Shown here: positions 1-10,216 of the stretch, piece after piece
Position numbering within the stretch: position 1 is the first letter of the stretch
Layout: every line of letters begins with the position of its first letter
NCBI GenBank assembly: GCA_026874595.1
Contig: CM049319.1
Span: 61,574,917 to 61,638,916 of the forward strand
Length of the DNA: 64,000 bases
Direction: 5' to 3'
DNA from: Sipunculus nudus
Taxonomy: Eukaryota > Annelida > Sipuncula > Golfingiida > Sipunculidae
The notes under the pieces: generated by a model
Told to the model about the DNA's origin: nothing
Databases searched by the model: none
The model's input: the letters and a program-made list of their open reading frames with translations, nothing else
Made by a program: the position numbers and the translations under genes

Positions 1-480
1 TAGTTTTGCTTTATACAAAAGTTTCCCAGGAAAACCATTCGGGCACACAGTCTCATTTCCTTGCATACAACTGTTTAACACCTTGTTCAAGCCCTGCGTG
101 TTGGTAAACACAGTCTGTTTACCAAAACAAGGCCGCTTGACCGGAGGTCCGATTATGAGGGGCAACACGCGGTTTTTCAGCCAGGGGGAACATGTATTAC
201 ATATTTTCGGCCAAGTCAGACAGGGCATCTCCTCATTGGCACGTGTTGTGGCTATGCTCAGCACACGGCCCGCCGCACTGTGTTAATGTTGACACCTGCG
301 ATCGCGCTTGGTTCACTCTTTTTAACACTCTTTTACAGAAGTAAGCAAACGGTTTCAAGGCAATATTTTGGTAGGTACATATTTATTTTAATGGGAAGAA
401 GCTATTTTTCGTGTTAACTCAACATGCTTTATTGGTGATTGGGCCCCTTTAAATACCAGCTTTACTCCTTTATAGGTGAA
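1..480. repeat. Dispersed repeat family G, copy 1
   Basis: The stretch from about 10 to 250 matches 27.33-28.08 kb in the same order. Shared pieces include 'aaagtttccca', 'cacacagtctca', 'gtaaacacag', 'ggaacatgtattaca' and 'ggccaagtcag'. The 3' part ('ggtaggtac', 'cccctttaa') resembles 28.2-28.35 kb and 49.7-50.0 kb. The only open frame here (83-286) lies wholly inside the repeat and has no domain, so I do not treat it as a gene. The element class is unknown. Confidence 0.7.
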
Positions 481-1439
481 CAAAAGTAATTTTTCAGTCT
501 TGATGCTCATTTGGGTGAGCAGCATGACGTGCCCTAACATTGGGCTTTGGAGAGGTTTGTGATACCATTATACTGTAATTTTCAATAGCAGAAAATCCAC
601 AGCTGAGAAAATGATATGATTGCTGTCATTTGGCAGTCTCAAAAATAAAGGTGAACATGTGTGAACATTGGATTTAGACTTTTATTTCAGAGGTTGAAAA
701 ACATGGTGGAGGTTTCACTTTTTGAGTTAAAAAAAGCTAATCTAATAACTGATAACTAATCTAAATTGAAGATAGTTAAATGCTGCAATACAAATATTCT
801 CTACGTTCAATAGTTAAAATTCTGAGTTGGTGAATATTGTTCCCACTGTTCTATCTTAATACATTATGATCTAAAATTCAGTCACCTAATTTTAATTATT
901 TATGTTCAGGTATCTTAATAGATGTTTCAGGGCCTTCTTTCTTTAATATGTAGTATGTTTTAAGTTCAAGGTCAAATGTTACAATATGTGCACATTTTTT
1001 AATGGGTGACTTGGGGGGGGGGGGGGGAGATCACAGACCAAAAAACCCCAACTTATGATAAATGATGAATAACTTTAAATATCAAACAAAATTTTGAATT
1101 TACAGGTCTTTTATACCAAGCTTAAAACTGAGTAACACATATATTAATAATTATTGATTAAATTTTGTTTTAGTTTGTTGAATTAATGCACATGTTCTAC
1201 AAGCTATATTTGTAGCTGTAAAATATCAATGTTTAAAATGATTATTTTATAATAATATTTTAAACATTTCACGTAAGAGGTAAAATAACAATATAAATAT
1301 GAGAGGAGTCCAACCAATGATATTTTCTTAGAATATGAAATAAATTCATAAAATATCAATGATTATGGACTTATAATATTAGCAAATTCTTTGAATTGAT
1401 TAATGACCAGCTTAAGTGAAATAAAGTGTAGTTGAAGCC
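481..1439. other. AT-rich spacer
   Basis: No coding potential was recognised on either strand. There is a run of about 16 G at 1012-1027. The rest is simple AT-rich sequence. Confidence 0.6.
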
Positions 1440-1653
1440 AGCCTAGGAGTAGATTAGGATTCTGATCTGGGCTGGTCCAGTTTAAAATTAGTCCACCTCA
1501 GGATTGTAAATTTGACCGGCCCAGATCAAAATTTTAATCTGGGCTGGCCCAGTTTAAAATCAATCCAGACCAGATTTAAAACATGAAGTCTTCACCACTG
1601 GATTGTAATCTGAACCGGCTCAGATCAAAATTTTGATCTGGGCTGGCCCAGTT

Positions 1654-1656
<3 letters not shown>
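1440..1656. repeat. Short-motif repeat (CCCAGTTTAAAA type), copy 1
   Basis: The block is made of alternating forward and reverse versions of a short motif: 'ctggcccagtttaaaat', 'ccagatcaaaattttgat', 'accagatttaaaac'. At least three 'gatctgggctgg..cag' units occur within 210 bp. It runs straight into a (TA)n tract. A second diverged copy lies at 34.51-34.69 kb. Because the motif is partly self-complementary, the block could fold into several hairpins. Confidence 0.75.

Positions 1657-1731
<75 letters not shown>
1657..1731. repeat. (AT)n microsatellite
   Basis: About 37 AT dinucleotides directly follow the short-motif repeat. An apparent Tyr-Ile open frame on the - strand is only this tract. 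Confidence 0.98.
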
Positions 1732-1733
<2 letters not shown>

Positions 1734-2229
1734 AAGTGAGACTCACGGGATGGGGCGATTTGTCCGCCCTGGAGGGGCTCGGGCTTGGCGGTCTTTTTGT
1801 GGCCAGATGTCAGAGTTCTAAACATCCATAAAGAAAATGCATTAATCTTTTATATTAATGAGGATGTTATATAAATTATTAATTGGGTCATTAATATCAT
1901 TTTTCGCTGAAAAATTTACATTCCAAAGTTGTCTGAGAGTAGCAAAACCCGATACGCCATGCGATGTTGGACGCATTTCCAGTATGTCCGTCAAAATTCT
2001 TAATGACTAAAGTCATTTCGTAATCGTGAATGATTCATATATTAACTAAAATCTCTAACCATTTCTCAATATTAGTTATGTTAACATTTTCCGCGATAAC
2101 AAAACTAATAAAAACGTGTGTGTGTGTGTGTATGAAGCTTAGTATATTTGAGATATTACAAAAAGTATAAAATTTTGAAAAAATATATAGTCCAAGCACA
2201 AAGTTATTCGAAATGTAAATGATAATATT
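1732..2229. other. Spacer with (GT)n tract
   Basis: No gene was recognised. A (GT)n run lies at 2115-2131. I looked here for the missing signal-peptide exon of the lectin and saw no ATG followed by a hydrophobic stretch and a phase-1 donor. Confidence 0.5.
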
Positions 2230-2316
2230 TATCACCACCACCCCTCCTTGCCTAAATAGGGAGGGGTGATATATACCCCCAAACCCGCACCTCCACCCCC
2301 TGTGTTGACGCCGCTC
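2230..2316 (-). mobile_element. Fragment of a hAT-like element terminus
   Basis: Read on the - strand, the block gives 'cggcgtcaacaca', then G-rich sequence, then 'gggggtatatatcacccc'. This parallels the left end of the complete element at 7131 ('aggcgtagatccc', G-run, 'gggggtatatatacccc'). No partner end or target duplication is visible, so it is a terminal fragment. Confidence 0.5.
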
Positions 2317-2409
2317 GTAGTCTTGGTCGTTAAAGGATTAATATGTTAATTGAGTTTTTCTTGCGAATTAAGTTTGTTGGGTTATTTAATTTTTTTTCTC
2401 TGTTTGTAG

Positions 2410-2616
2410 ACTGTCCTGCTGGTTGGCATAAATACAAAACCGAATGTCTGTATCATAACGAGACACTGGCCACGTGGAGAGAAGCCTCCGACAGCTGTTC
2501 TGATCGTGGCGCCACCTTGGTGAAGGTCAGCTCACCAGAGAAGGCAGCCTACCTTCGTCACGTGTACCCTGGTTTAAGCGCTCCGTATTGGTCCGGCGGG
2601 AGCGACTTCAAGCAGA
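2410..2616 (+). CDS. C-type lectin, exon encoding N-terminal half of the CTLD
   Basis: This is the first recognised exon of a secreted C-type lectin, a family that binds carbohydrate extracellularly and in molluscs is often used in immunity. It follows a pyrimidine-rich acceptor (..tttgtag) and ends at a gtaggc donor; both junctions are phase 1. The 69 codons show the opening CTLD pattern: DCPAGW, TECLY, W-REA near the alpha-1 helix, DSC, GA-LVKV, then YWSGGSDF for the WIGL-like strand. Three of six long-form CTLD cysteines are here. The reading frame also runs through upstream intron to an ATG at 2343, but that segment lacks signal-peptide character beyond a short hydrophobic stretch and the strong acceptor argues for splicing. 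The signal-peptide exon is presumably upstream. The next exon joins in frame through codon A|CT. Confidence 0.87.
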
Positions 2617-2916
2617 GTAGGCCAGAAAGTTTTAACCACCAACAGAGCAACCTACTTACCTGAGTGTCAGAGATTTCATTTACTACTTTACACAAAACCG
2701 TAAATGCACCAATCCACATTTCCCATATGCATATTAACCTTATGCATTTCTTGTGGCTTGCTATAGCAAATAGCTTAATCGTGGTTGCCACGAGAAACGT
2801 ATATGCAGCGGTAAAACTGAAACATTATTCATTTTCATAATTTTTTCCAGTGAAAGGCATATATGATGCTTTTGTTCATATAACCTGATTTGTGAAGAGA
2901 TTTTTATTATGAATAT
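2617..2916. other. Lectin intron, part 1
   Basis: This is intron sequence between the first CTLD exon and the inserted solo LTR. Nothing else was recognised. Confidence 0.6.
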
Positions 2917-3741
2917 TGTTACGGAACCTAATAACAACAGATCACGTAGTCGTGACGAGCATAAATTTTGTTACGGAGGTAAAAAAATCAGATTCTGTAA
3001 CACTAGGCAGCGTGAAATGTCTAGGGGAATGAATAAAGAAGTCAGTTCTTTTTTGTTAACAAATAATTATGATTTATTCTTAAAACAATCCTAACATTAC
3101 AATACACTAAATCAATACAATTACACAGTATAACAAATAAAATGTACAGTACCAGAGTGTCCGGATCCTAGGCTTTTCTGGATACTATTACTGTCACAGC
3201 TCAACAAGTCCTTTAACATAAATATTCTAAATGAACAGTTCATTTCAATAGTCCAATTCAATCCCGAAACTAATCTGTTGTAATCCAAAAGTGGAGTTCT
3301 GGCAATAAGTCCAAAAGCAAACTAAAGACTGTATAAAATCTGCTAAAAAATTTCGAAGATTTTCTATAAGTTCTCCAATTATCGGAAAGGTCCGAAAACT
3401 AACTCACATTCTTCCGTGTCCGCTGGATTTTTTTCTCTCTCTCTCGGCTCTAAACACAGCCCCTAAATTATAGCTTCTCATCCGAAAAAAACTAGAAATG
3501 GAAAACTCCAAAAACCAATACACACGTTACAGCAACAGACCTGAAACATCTAGAACAAAGAACGCTGTGTTTCTACACTTCAGACCCAACTCGCACGTCT
3601 CCCATGGCAACGAACTATGCCTGCCTTACAGACACATGTAACACTCTTGCGCACAATACACCAGGGTCTGCCTAACACGAATCAGAATGTCAACAGACAA
3701 ATATAACACTCATGCGCACAAAAAAACAGACACCTGTAACA
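2917..3741 (-). mobile_element. Solo LTR of an LTR retrotransposon in the lectin intron
   Basis: An 825-bp block begins TGTTACGGAACC and ends CACCTGTAACA, giving the TG..CA and TGTTAC/GTAACA ends of an LTR. It is homologous, inverted and over its whole length, to 8836-9610. Both contain 'cagattctgtaacactagg' and 'cctaggggaatg'-like stretches in mirror orientation. Sense is inferred as the - strand, because the other copy has a TATA box and AATAAA in order on its + strand. No internal coding region or primer site adjoins it, hence a solo LTR. The flanks ('atat' and 'ataa') match imperfectly, so the target duplication is decayed or absent. Confidence 0.8.
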
Positions 3742-3856
3742 ATAACAAAGAATGTATGCAATGATCGTCGATGAAACAGATGAAGACTTTATGTAAAAGA
3801 CGTTGAGAGTTACCTGATTTGAATTTGTCAGTGACACTTTTTACCGTTTTGTTTAG

Positions 3857-4063
3857 CTGATGATTTTCGCTGGGCAGACGGCTCAAGGACCAGATGGACT
3901 AATTGGATTCCAGGACAACCAGATCATCTTCCTGATAACGACTGCATCAGAATGACCGTCAACGCTTACTGGTTTACACCCCCACTTTACTTCGACGTCC
4001 ACCACTGGGACGAGGGCAACTGCAATCAGAAACAAGCATTCATTTGTGAAATTTCCTTCTTTG
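3857..4063 (+). CDS. C-type lectin, exon encoding C-terminal half of the CTLD
   Basis: The exon follows acceptor 'ttttgtttag' and ends at a consensus gtaagt donor; both junctions are phase 1. It encodes the carbohydrate-recognition half: FRWADGSR, WTNWIPGQPD, NDCIRM, HWDEGNC, and terminal FICE, which supply the remaining three CTLD cysteines. The QPD triplet sits where EPN/QPD specificity motifs lie; in known CTLDs QPD goes with galactose-type binding. The WND calcium motif is changed to WDE, so calcium binding is likely but not certain. Translation is open throughout (69 aa). Joined to the preceding exon it completes a normal-length CTLD of about 135 residues. Confidence 0.9.
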
Positions 4064-4806
4064 GTAAGTCTAGTACGTAAGTATTATACAGCGAGACCGT
4101 GAAATTACGACAACCAATGGGACCTCGATAAAGTGGTCCAGATTTCAAGGTGGTCGTCTAAGTGAGGTCATCTATAAAGAGTAAAAAGAATTGGACCCAT
4201 GAACAAATGGTCGTTATGTTAAGCTGTTCGCACAAAGATTCGGCATACTACATACGCATGCCAACTTGTGGTGCATGGTGTGCTGATTGTTCGACTGAAT
4301 CGATGATCGGTCGTTTTCTTTAAAATCTGATTAATTCGATTGCATTTTTGCATAATCAATTCAAAACGATTATGCATGAATATGAAAAGAATATAATCCT
4401 GTCAGAAATATATGACACAAAGTAAAGAACAGCATCAAAACGGAACATTGCGCAGCCAACAATTAACCGTCCGACGGCCAGTCGATATTAGATTCTTGTG
4501 GATTGATGGGTTTCATTATGAATACCGATGTATATGTCAGACAGACAATTGACTGGGGTCAGTGTTTTAGTTACTTGTACTAACAACAGATTTTAAGGTG
4601 ATATAGAAAATACATAAAATGTTATATTCTTTTAATAATCGATCATCGGTCGTTTTTATTTTTCAATCATCGATTATGATTTTATAGCCAATTCCTACTG
4701 CTAATGCCAACTAAAACGAGCCCATACATTTTACAGTAATGCTTGCACAATAAATATGAAGTTAAACACAAACTACGAGAAAGAGAGCATCATTTTATTG
4801 TTTCAG
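4064..4806. other. Lectin intron 2
   Basis: The intron has good splice ends (gtaagt .. tgtttcag). It contains two similar 'gatcatcggtcgtttt' type blocks near 4297 and 4640 that bracket AT-rich sequence. They may be the ends of a small decayed element. Confidence 0.5.
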
Positions 4807-5063
4807 GTAACTTCACGAAAAGCCGAGAGTGGCGCCTCACAGAGGCCGACAAGAGAAGTGCCCCTTACAGCTTGCACTCATCTGTGCAGAGCTCTTTGTT
4901 TTCCTGTATACGTCACTGTGAGCCGATGTCGAACGTCACGACTGTCAATTTCCGTCGGGGTTCTGGAGAGTGTATTTGCCTTAACGAGTCAAATCTGATC
5001 TCTAACACGAGAATTGACGAACCCAACTGGGAGATTTACACTTTGTATGATTGGAACTTTTAA
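4807..5063 (+). CDS. C-type lectin, terminal exon with PAN/apple-like domain
   Basis: This is the last exon of the lectin. The acceptor is 'ttattgtttcag'; phase 1 joins G|GT as glycine directly after the CTLD, and the frame ends at TAA 5061-5063. The 85 residues include four cysteines arranged as SCIRHC and, further on, GECICL. This resembles the central Cx3C..CxC part of PAN/apple modules, which mediate protein or sugar contacts. Three N-glycosylation sequons (NFT, NVT, NES) fit secretion. A PAN-like tail after a CTLD would make a mosaic lectin of about 222 residues plus signal peptide. The domain call is by pattern only; the exon itself is firm because phase, acceptor and stop agree. Confidence 0.75.
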
Positions 5064-5340
5064 AATCATAACATAAAATCATGTTAGTGAGCTAGATTCC
5101 CTTAAGTCATTTATTCTGCAGTAACTTACGTAATGAAATGCTTATTTATAACTAGATGCGTAGTCTGAGCACACACACCTCCGCTGGAATCCTAAAAAAA
5201 AGTCTTGTGTTACTGTGTACCTGTAGGATCACCAAAGATATTATACCGAATATATAACCATATAATCTCCTTAGTGTCACGATGCACCTACCCCTCATAC
5301 AGGTACGCTCTCTAACAAAGGCACCCCGAAATTCCTATGA
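5064..5340. other. Downstream flank of the lectin
   Basis: This is the presumed 3' UTR and spacer. No clear AATAAA signal was found close to the stop. Confidence 0.4.
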
Positions 5341-5688
5341 ATGGCAATGTCTTTATGCCCGGATAAAGAAATAGCCGTATGTTACAAAAGTAATGGATGC
5401 TTTAACAGAAAAACATATTACGATCCAGATTATCTCCAATATGCATTCTCCCTTATGTATTATCAATCATATACCTATACAAAATTCGGAAATTATTCGT
5501 TAAACTTACCAACCAACGTGACCAAGGGGGGAAATATTTTAGCTTTCCTTATGTGTAAAAGGATCAACATCAGTGAGAAGCACTTTACAGCTCATTGTCA
5601 CGTGACACTTACACCTGGTTTTTCCAAGGCGTATTTGTGTGTAGAGCATTTTTATCAATTCTATCATCTTCGTACGTATCATATTACA
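5341..5688 (+). CDS. Unclassified cysteine-rich coding exon
   Basis: The frame opens at an ATG (5341) directly after an in-frame TGA and stays open to 5727. A consensus donor (ACA|gtaagt) at 5689 suggests the exon stops at 5688 in phase 0 after 116 codons. The product has six cysteines (residues 6, 14, 20, 72, 86, 100), many tyrosines and three N-glycosylation sequons (NYS, NVT, NIS). This is typical of an extracellular domain, but no signal peptide or known family was recognised. An acceptor could also lie inside, near 5366. The position just after the lectin gene, on the same strand, leaves open an alternative or paralogous terminal exon. Downstream DNA is a LINE relic, so the gene may be broken. 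Confidence 0.4.
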
Positions 5689-5859
5689 GTAAGTAAATTT
5701 CGTCACTTCATTTCAATCAACGGGTAACGAGTGTTGAACTCCAATACTCAGTCGGTATTCCCCGAGTCAGACAGGCGTCCTCGTTACAATGATATGATTA
5801 AATTCTACGAATAAAAACTCAATATGAAAACTCACAAAATGAAAATCAACATATTGTAG

Positions 5860-6604
5860 CTAGAAAAGAAAAGAAATTAATAAAATCTGTAGAAAATACT
5901 ACTGTCTTTCGCACAGAAGGGCATGAATCAATAAAAGAAGCCATTTTAACATTAGTTAAAGTTAAAAAAAATCAAGCCTTAAAGTAAATTTAGATAAATC
6001 TGTTATTATGAAAGTAAAAAAAAAAAACAAAAACATGTGTGACAATATTGACAATATAGGACTGAGGTGGTGCGCTGAAGTAAAATAAAAATTCTTGGTA
6101 TATACATACATCCAGACTGGTGAAAAATGAAAGATATCAATTATAAAGAAATATTAAGTAAAATCAAAGCAGTTATAAATATATGGTCAACAAGAACAAA
6201 GTCTTGTAAAATTGATGTTATAAAAACACTTATCACAGTAAAATTGCGCAATTCAGGTTTTGAACAATCCTTCATTGAATAAATTAAAAGTAATTAAAGT
6301 ATTTCTGTGCCGGTAAATTAATCTTGGATTGACAAGAAAAAAATAAAAGGAACAACCTTAATTGCACCGATTGATCAAGGGGGACTGATACATCTGAAAT
6401 CCAAAATGGAAGCTTTAAAAATATGATGGAGTGAAAGATTTGTCTCGGAACAACAGGAGAGGGATGTAGACAAATAGTTAAAAAAATTAGGATCGTTATG
6501 TTCAAATGTATTTTGTATGGAATATGTATGGAATGTATCTGTATGTTCTTTGATTGTCTGTAATATTTGTTTGTATATAATAAATGTTTCTTCAATAAAA
6601 AAAA
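5860..6604 (+). pseudogene. LINE retrotransposon 3' relic (L1/Tx1-like reverse transcriptase)
   Basis: Broken frames spell the C-terminal part of a non-LTR reverse transcriptase in the expected order: LDKSVIMK near 5990, KILGIYIHPDW near 6090, NYKEILSKIKAVINIWSTR near 6140, then KIDVIKTLIT near 6210. A 'GGL'-like region around 6370 follows. The spacing of 'LGIyI..N....W..R' is typical of L1/Tx1-type RT thumb regions. Several stops and frameshifts make it inactive. The 3' end has overlapping AATAAA-like signals and an A-run ending near 6604, as in a LINE tail. The 5' limit is uncertain. Confidence 0.7.
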
Positions 6605-7122
6605 TCTTAAGCAAATACCCTTTTCTGTGTTAGATACACCTTTGGACACCTGTGACGCCACCTATATACAAGAATGAAGATTAGCGGCTGCTTATTAATC
6701 GAACAATAAACACATTAATTTTATGTGTGTCGAAAACTTTCTTGTGGCAGTGTAGGGTTCACTATAAATATAAACTTAACGCTCCAAAGTGCCATTTCGT
6801 ATGTCCACTCATACCCGCCATGCGAACCATCACCATGAAGTCTCATAACCTTACCTGAAATCTGCATTCTAAGATATGCGAGCCTTCGCCATGCATATAT
6901 AGAAACATCTGATCGTGACGTCACAGAAACTAGTTCACTGACCACGTGGTGCTCTGTAAAACAAAACATTGGCTGCGGCAGGCACTGGACAAGCTATTTA
7001 CACTACCATACCAGTCTGAGTTACGCTTCATTTTCACAATCTTTATATAAGAAAAAATTTGTCTTTAGACGTGTCTATCAGCTGATCCAAGTTGAGAATG
7101 TCCATGGAAGCTTTATCTGATG
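6605..7122. other. Spacer with a fragment of the CCTCCGCCA family
   Basis: No gene was found. At 6858-6896 the piece 'gaaatctgcattctaag' plus 'gcgagccttcgccatg' matches the 5' end of the family found complete at 21.1 and 22.1 kb. No matching 3' end follows, so it is a fragment. Confidence 0.5.
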
Positions 7123-8835
7123 ACATAATTCATAGGCGTAGATCCCGGGGGGGAGGGGGGGATGGGGGTATATATACCCCCCAATATTTGACAAGTGGGG
7201 TATGGCCCATTGTATTATACCCCCCAATGTTTTTACTGTGTGTAGGATAAAATGGGAATTTTCAGTTTTTTTTCAGACTTTAAAACCCTGCCAGAGAATT
7301 CATAATTAAAATGGGATGTCTTCAGTTTTTGCTATCAAAATGCTTGGATTTTAAACAGTGGAAGAGGAAAACCCACAAATATGCTGAAGAAACATAAATC
7401 ATTAAGTTACCACATTAGTCACCTTTGGCTTAACAGCGCCTTTGCCTGAACTTAATCAAAGAACGAAACCAATTATTTTGTAAATCTTTTAATCCTTTGG
7501 ATGCCGGTGATCATTATCAAAGACAAATTGTAAATCCATCATCTAATAAGCAAACATAAAAGATCACATGCTTTACAAGATCATAAGTAGAGAAAATCTG
7601 CTTACTTAATTATTGTAGCATATTTCTTCTAAGATATGTATACAACAAATTTAAAAAATGACTCAATGTATATAATTTCACAAAACATCCTCCCTTTGTT
7701 AATATTCATCTGCTTGAATTGGAAGAATGAATTTAACAAACTGAAAAGTTAACATAAATTGCCCATAATTCAAATAGGTTTCCTAATGAGATTTCTTAGA
7801 TAATATGGAAGTGATGTGAAAAATCTTGATACTAGAAATATTTTGCAATGTTTTATGGGTTTACCAAAAATGAGAAATAGCATAATTTTGGTGACAGAAT
7901 TATTTGAATAGCATAGGAATTATCTGGTACCAATAGGCGAAGGTATGCACTTCTGTCCTCAGATCTTGTACCTACAACAAGTCACATTTTCACTCTGAAG
8001 GGTTGTGTACACTGACATCAGTTATTTTATGTAAAATCGAAGCATTTTTAAGTTTGATAGGTATATATATGTTGACTTACTTTTAATGAGGAATCAATTG
8101 GTCGCGAAAAACTCACGATGTAGCAAGGAACTTTTTCAACTTTGTATCGTTCTGTAAAATTGAAAAAAACATCCAGACTGACACATCCGGGGAGGACAAC
8201 AGGTTGAGTTTTGTGAAAAGGAACATCACGACACCATTGCCAAGGTAAGTGAAAGAAAGTTTTCTTTATCTAAGTGAAGTTAAAATTTGGGTTGAAGTTA
8301 ACAATATCAAATCCAGAAAAAGATGGTAAATTTGTACTCACTTTTAGTGATGTTAGTGAGAAGGTCAGAAAAAGTCGCTTTGCGTCAAGCGACTTGGTAG
8401 TATAACATGGGCTTCACATGCGCATTATATCGCATTCCGTTAAGTTTCGCAGCGTGCAGGTTTGTGCAGGCACGCAAACGGTAGGCTTAAATTTCTACTA
8501 GGGGAAAAATTAGGCTTACCTCCTAGGCCTAGCTAGATAATTTAGTTTGGCCGAAATTATTCTGAACGAGTAGCTGTGCCGACTGCTTTCAATCACCATA
8601 CAGAATAGCTCAGGAAAGGAATTATTTCAGGGAGTTGGAGGCAGGCCTAACAGGCCTATAGGCCTATTATATGCATGGTAAATATGGACAGATTCTTGGG
8701 TCACAATAAGTCGTGTAGCCCTTAACCCGAGAGAAAATCTAATGCATGGGGTATTCAAAACACTTTTATTTCACCATAGGACAGGTTTCATAAGATGTAG
8801 GCCTATGTGCGAAAGTTATAATCTCTTGTTTATTG

Positions 8836-9610
8836 TGTTATAGGTGCTCCTTTTATTGTGTGACACAGGCGTAACTCGTGTAGTTTAATCAGTACCGGTT
8901 GAACTCTCGTCATGTGAGCCTTGGGTTTTCACACCTGGTCGTGGGTCACGTGATGAGCCTGGTGTGTGGAGATACACAGCGATGTCTTTCTAGAGAATTC
9001 CTGAAGCGCGTGTTTACTGTGATTTGGCAAGAACATATAGACTGTTCGAGAAGTGGAAGATTCCCGGTTCGGGGTGTAAAGTTATATAAAGGGGCTCTTG
9101 TTTAGAACCAGAGGGCAGAGATAGCAGAGCAGATTCCCGCGGACGTAGAAGCGTGTGTCAGATTCTAAGACTTTATTCCACGAATGCGGAAATTATACAT
9201 TTTCAAAGACTTTCTCCTGGATTTTATGCATTTGGACTTGAGTTTGCTTTCTTGATGTTGCAAGAACTTTCCACAGGACCGTCATTCTCCGAGAGTTTAC
9301 ATTTAAAGGACTTATCGTTGTGATGGTGTTGGTATCCAGGTACTGTACCATTATCTTTCTGTGTGATTGTATTGAATTGTTGCTATAACGCTGTTTTACT
9401 GTATAAGTGTATTGATTTAGTGTATTCTATTGTGAGGGATGTTTTAGGAATAAATTATAGTTATTTGTTATAAAAAAACCACTGACTTCTTTATTCATTC
9501 CCCTAGACATTTCCCGCTGCCTAGTGTTACAGAATCTGATTTTTTTATCTCCATTACAAAATTTGTGTTCATCACGCGTACGTGATCTGTTTATATTAGG
9601 TTCCGTAACA
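8836..9610 (+). mobile_element. Solo LTR nested in the hAT element
   Basis: The block begins TGTTATAGGTGC and ends GGTTCCGTAACA, flanked by ATTG on both sides (8832-8835 and 9611-9614). Promoter order is visible on the + strand: TATATAAAGG near 9082, then AATAAA near 9450, so the sense strand is +. It is the inverted homologue of 2917-3741. No primer-binding site follows the right end, so the internal region has been lost, presumably by LTR-LTR recombination. A frame at 8899-9105 is only U3/R sequence. Confidence 0.82.
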
Positions 9611-9631
9611 ATTGTTGTATGTCCATTTCAG

Positions 9632-9769
9632 ATGTCCATTCCCCCACGGAAAAGGGCCGGGTCAACGTCTACAGCTTATAACCAACCGAGTATGTTAAAA
9701 TACTTAAAAAAACAGCGAACATCACCATATATAGTGTCTATCTTCAGTTTTATGTGGGACATATTTTAA
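9632..9769 (+). CDS. Possible 5' fragment of a transposase (hAT element)
   Basis: An ATG directly behind a good acceptor (tgtccatttcag) opens 45 codons starting MSIPPRKRAGS and continuing SMLKYLKKQ. Short basic leaders ending in 'L.(Y/F)F/LKK' are common at the start of hAT-type transposases, but 45 residues cannot prove it. A leader exon ending at donor 8245 lies upstream in the same element. The frame closes at 9769 and no BED finger or catalytic domain follows. It is therefore a stub, and its intron holds the solo LTR. Confidence 0.3.
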   Translation: MSIPPRKRAGSTSTAYNQPSMLKYLKKQRTSPYIVSIFSFMWDIF

Positions 9770-10216
9770 AGTGTACTATATCATTTTGTTTGTGTCTGTT
9801 CGGCTCCAAATAAACGGAACTGCTATAACTGTCTTTACTTTAGTAATTGCTGCTTTTTAATGTTTTTAACTCTATGAAGCCATGTTTATGCCAATGGGAA
9901 TAAGAACAAAGCAAAAAAAGGCACTATGAGGCTTATCGTTCGTATTTGAGCAGATGTATTTAAAAGTATGAAAATAAGGTGAGTAAATAAATGCTGTAAA
10001 ATATTATTTCATTATCCTACAAAGAGGTCATATTCAATGGTAACCCGTACGTTCATTTTAATCAAAATTTCAATTAAAGTATTCATCAAATTGCACCAAT
10101 TCACTTTGAAAAAACCCAAAAACTACCATCTTCTGCGGGGGAACTCCCCCCTCAGACACCCCCCTGTAGCGCATACCCCCAATGAAAAAAAACTTTTCTA
10201 CGCCACTGACATAATT

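Larger units (their letters stand above)
7131..10208. mobile_element. hAT-type DNA transposon with intact 8-bp target duplication
   Basis: The left end reads CATAGGCGTAGA and the right end TCTACGCCACTG, whose complement is CAGTGGCGTAGA: 10 of 12 positions match. Both ends are flanked directly by ACATAATT (7123-7130 and 10209-10216). An 8-bp duplication with CAGNG-type ends is the signature of the hAT superfamily. Inside the left end come G-runs and 'gggggtatatatacccc'; C-runs precede the right end. The interior has an exon-like 5' leader ending at a gtaagt donor (8245), an acceptor and short frame at 9632, and a nested solo LTR (8836-9610). No full transposase is present, so the copy is non-autonomous; without the LTR it is about 2.3 kb. 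Confidence 0.87.

Noticed and set aside
1625-1825. Frame rich in Tyr-Ile on the - strand
   Set aside because: Translation of an (AT)n microsatellite. The same applies to the frame through (TA)n at 20.77-20.84 kb, although that one overlaps a real RGM exon.
9524-9631. Upstream extension of the transposase-like frame
   Set aside because: This part lies in the solo LTR and an intron-like stretch ending in a splice acceptor; only sequence from the ATG at 9632 is plausible.
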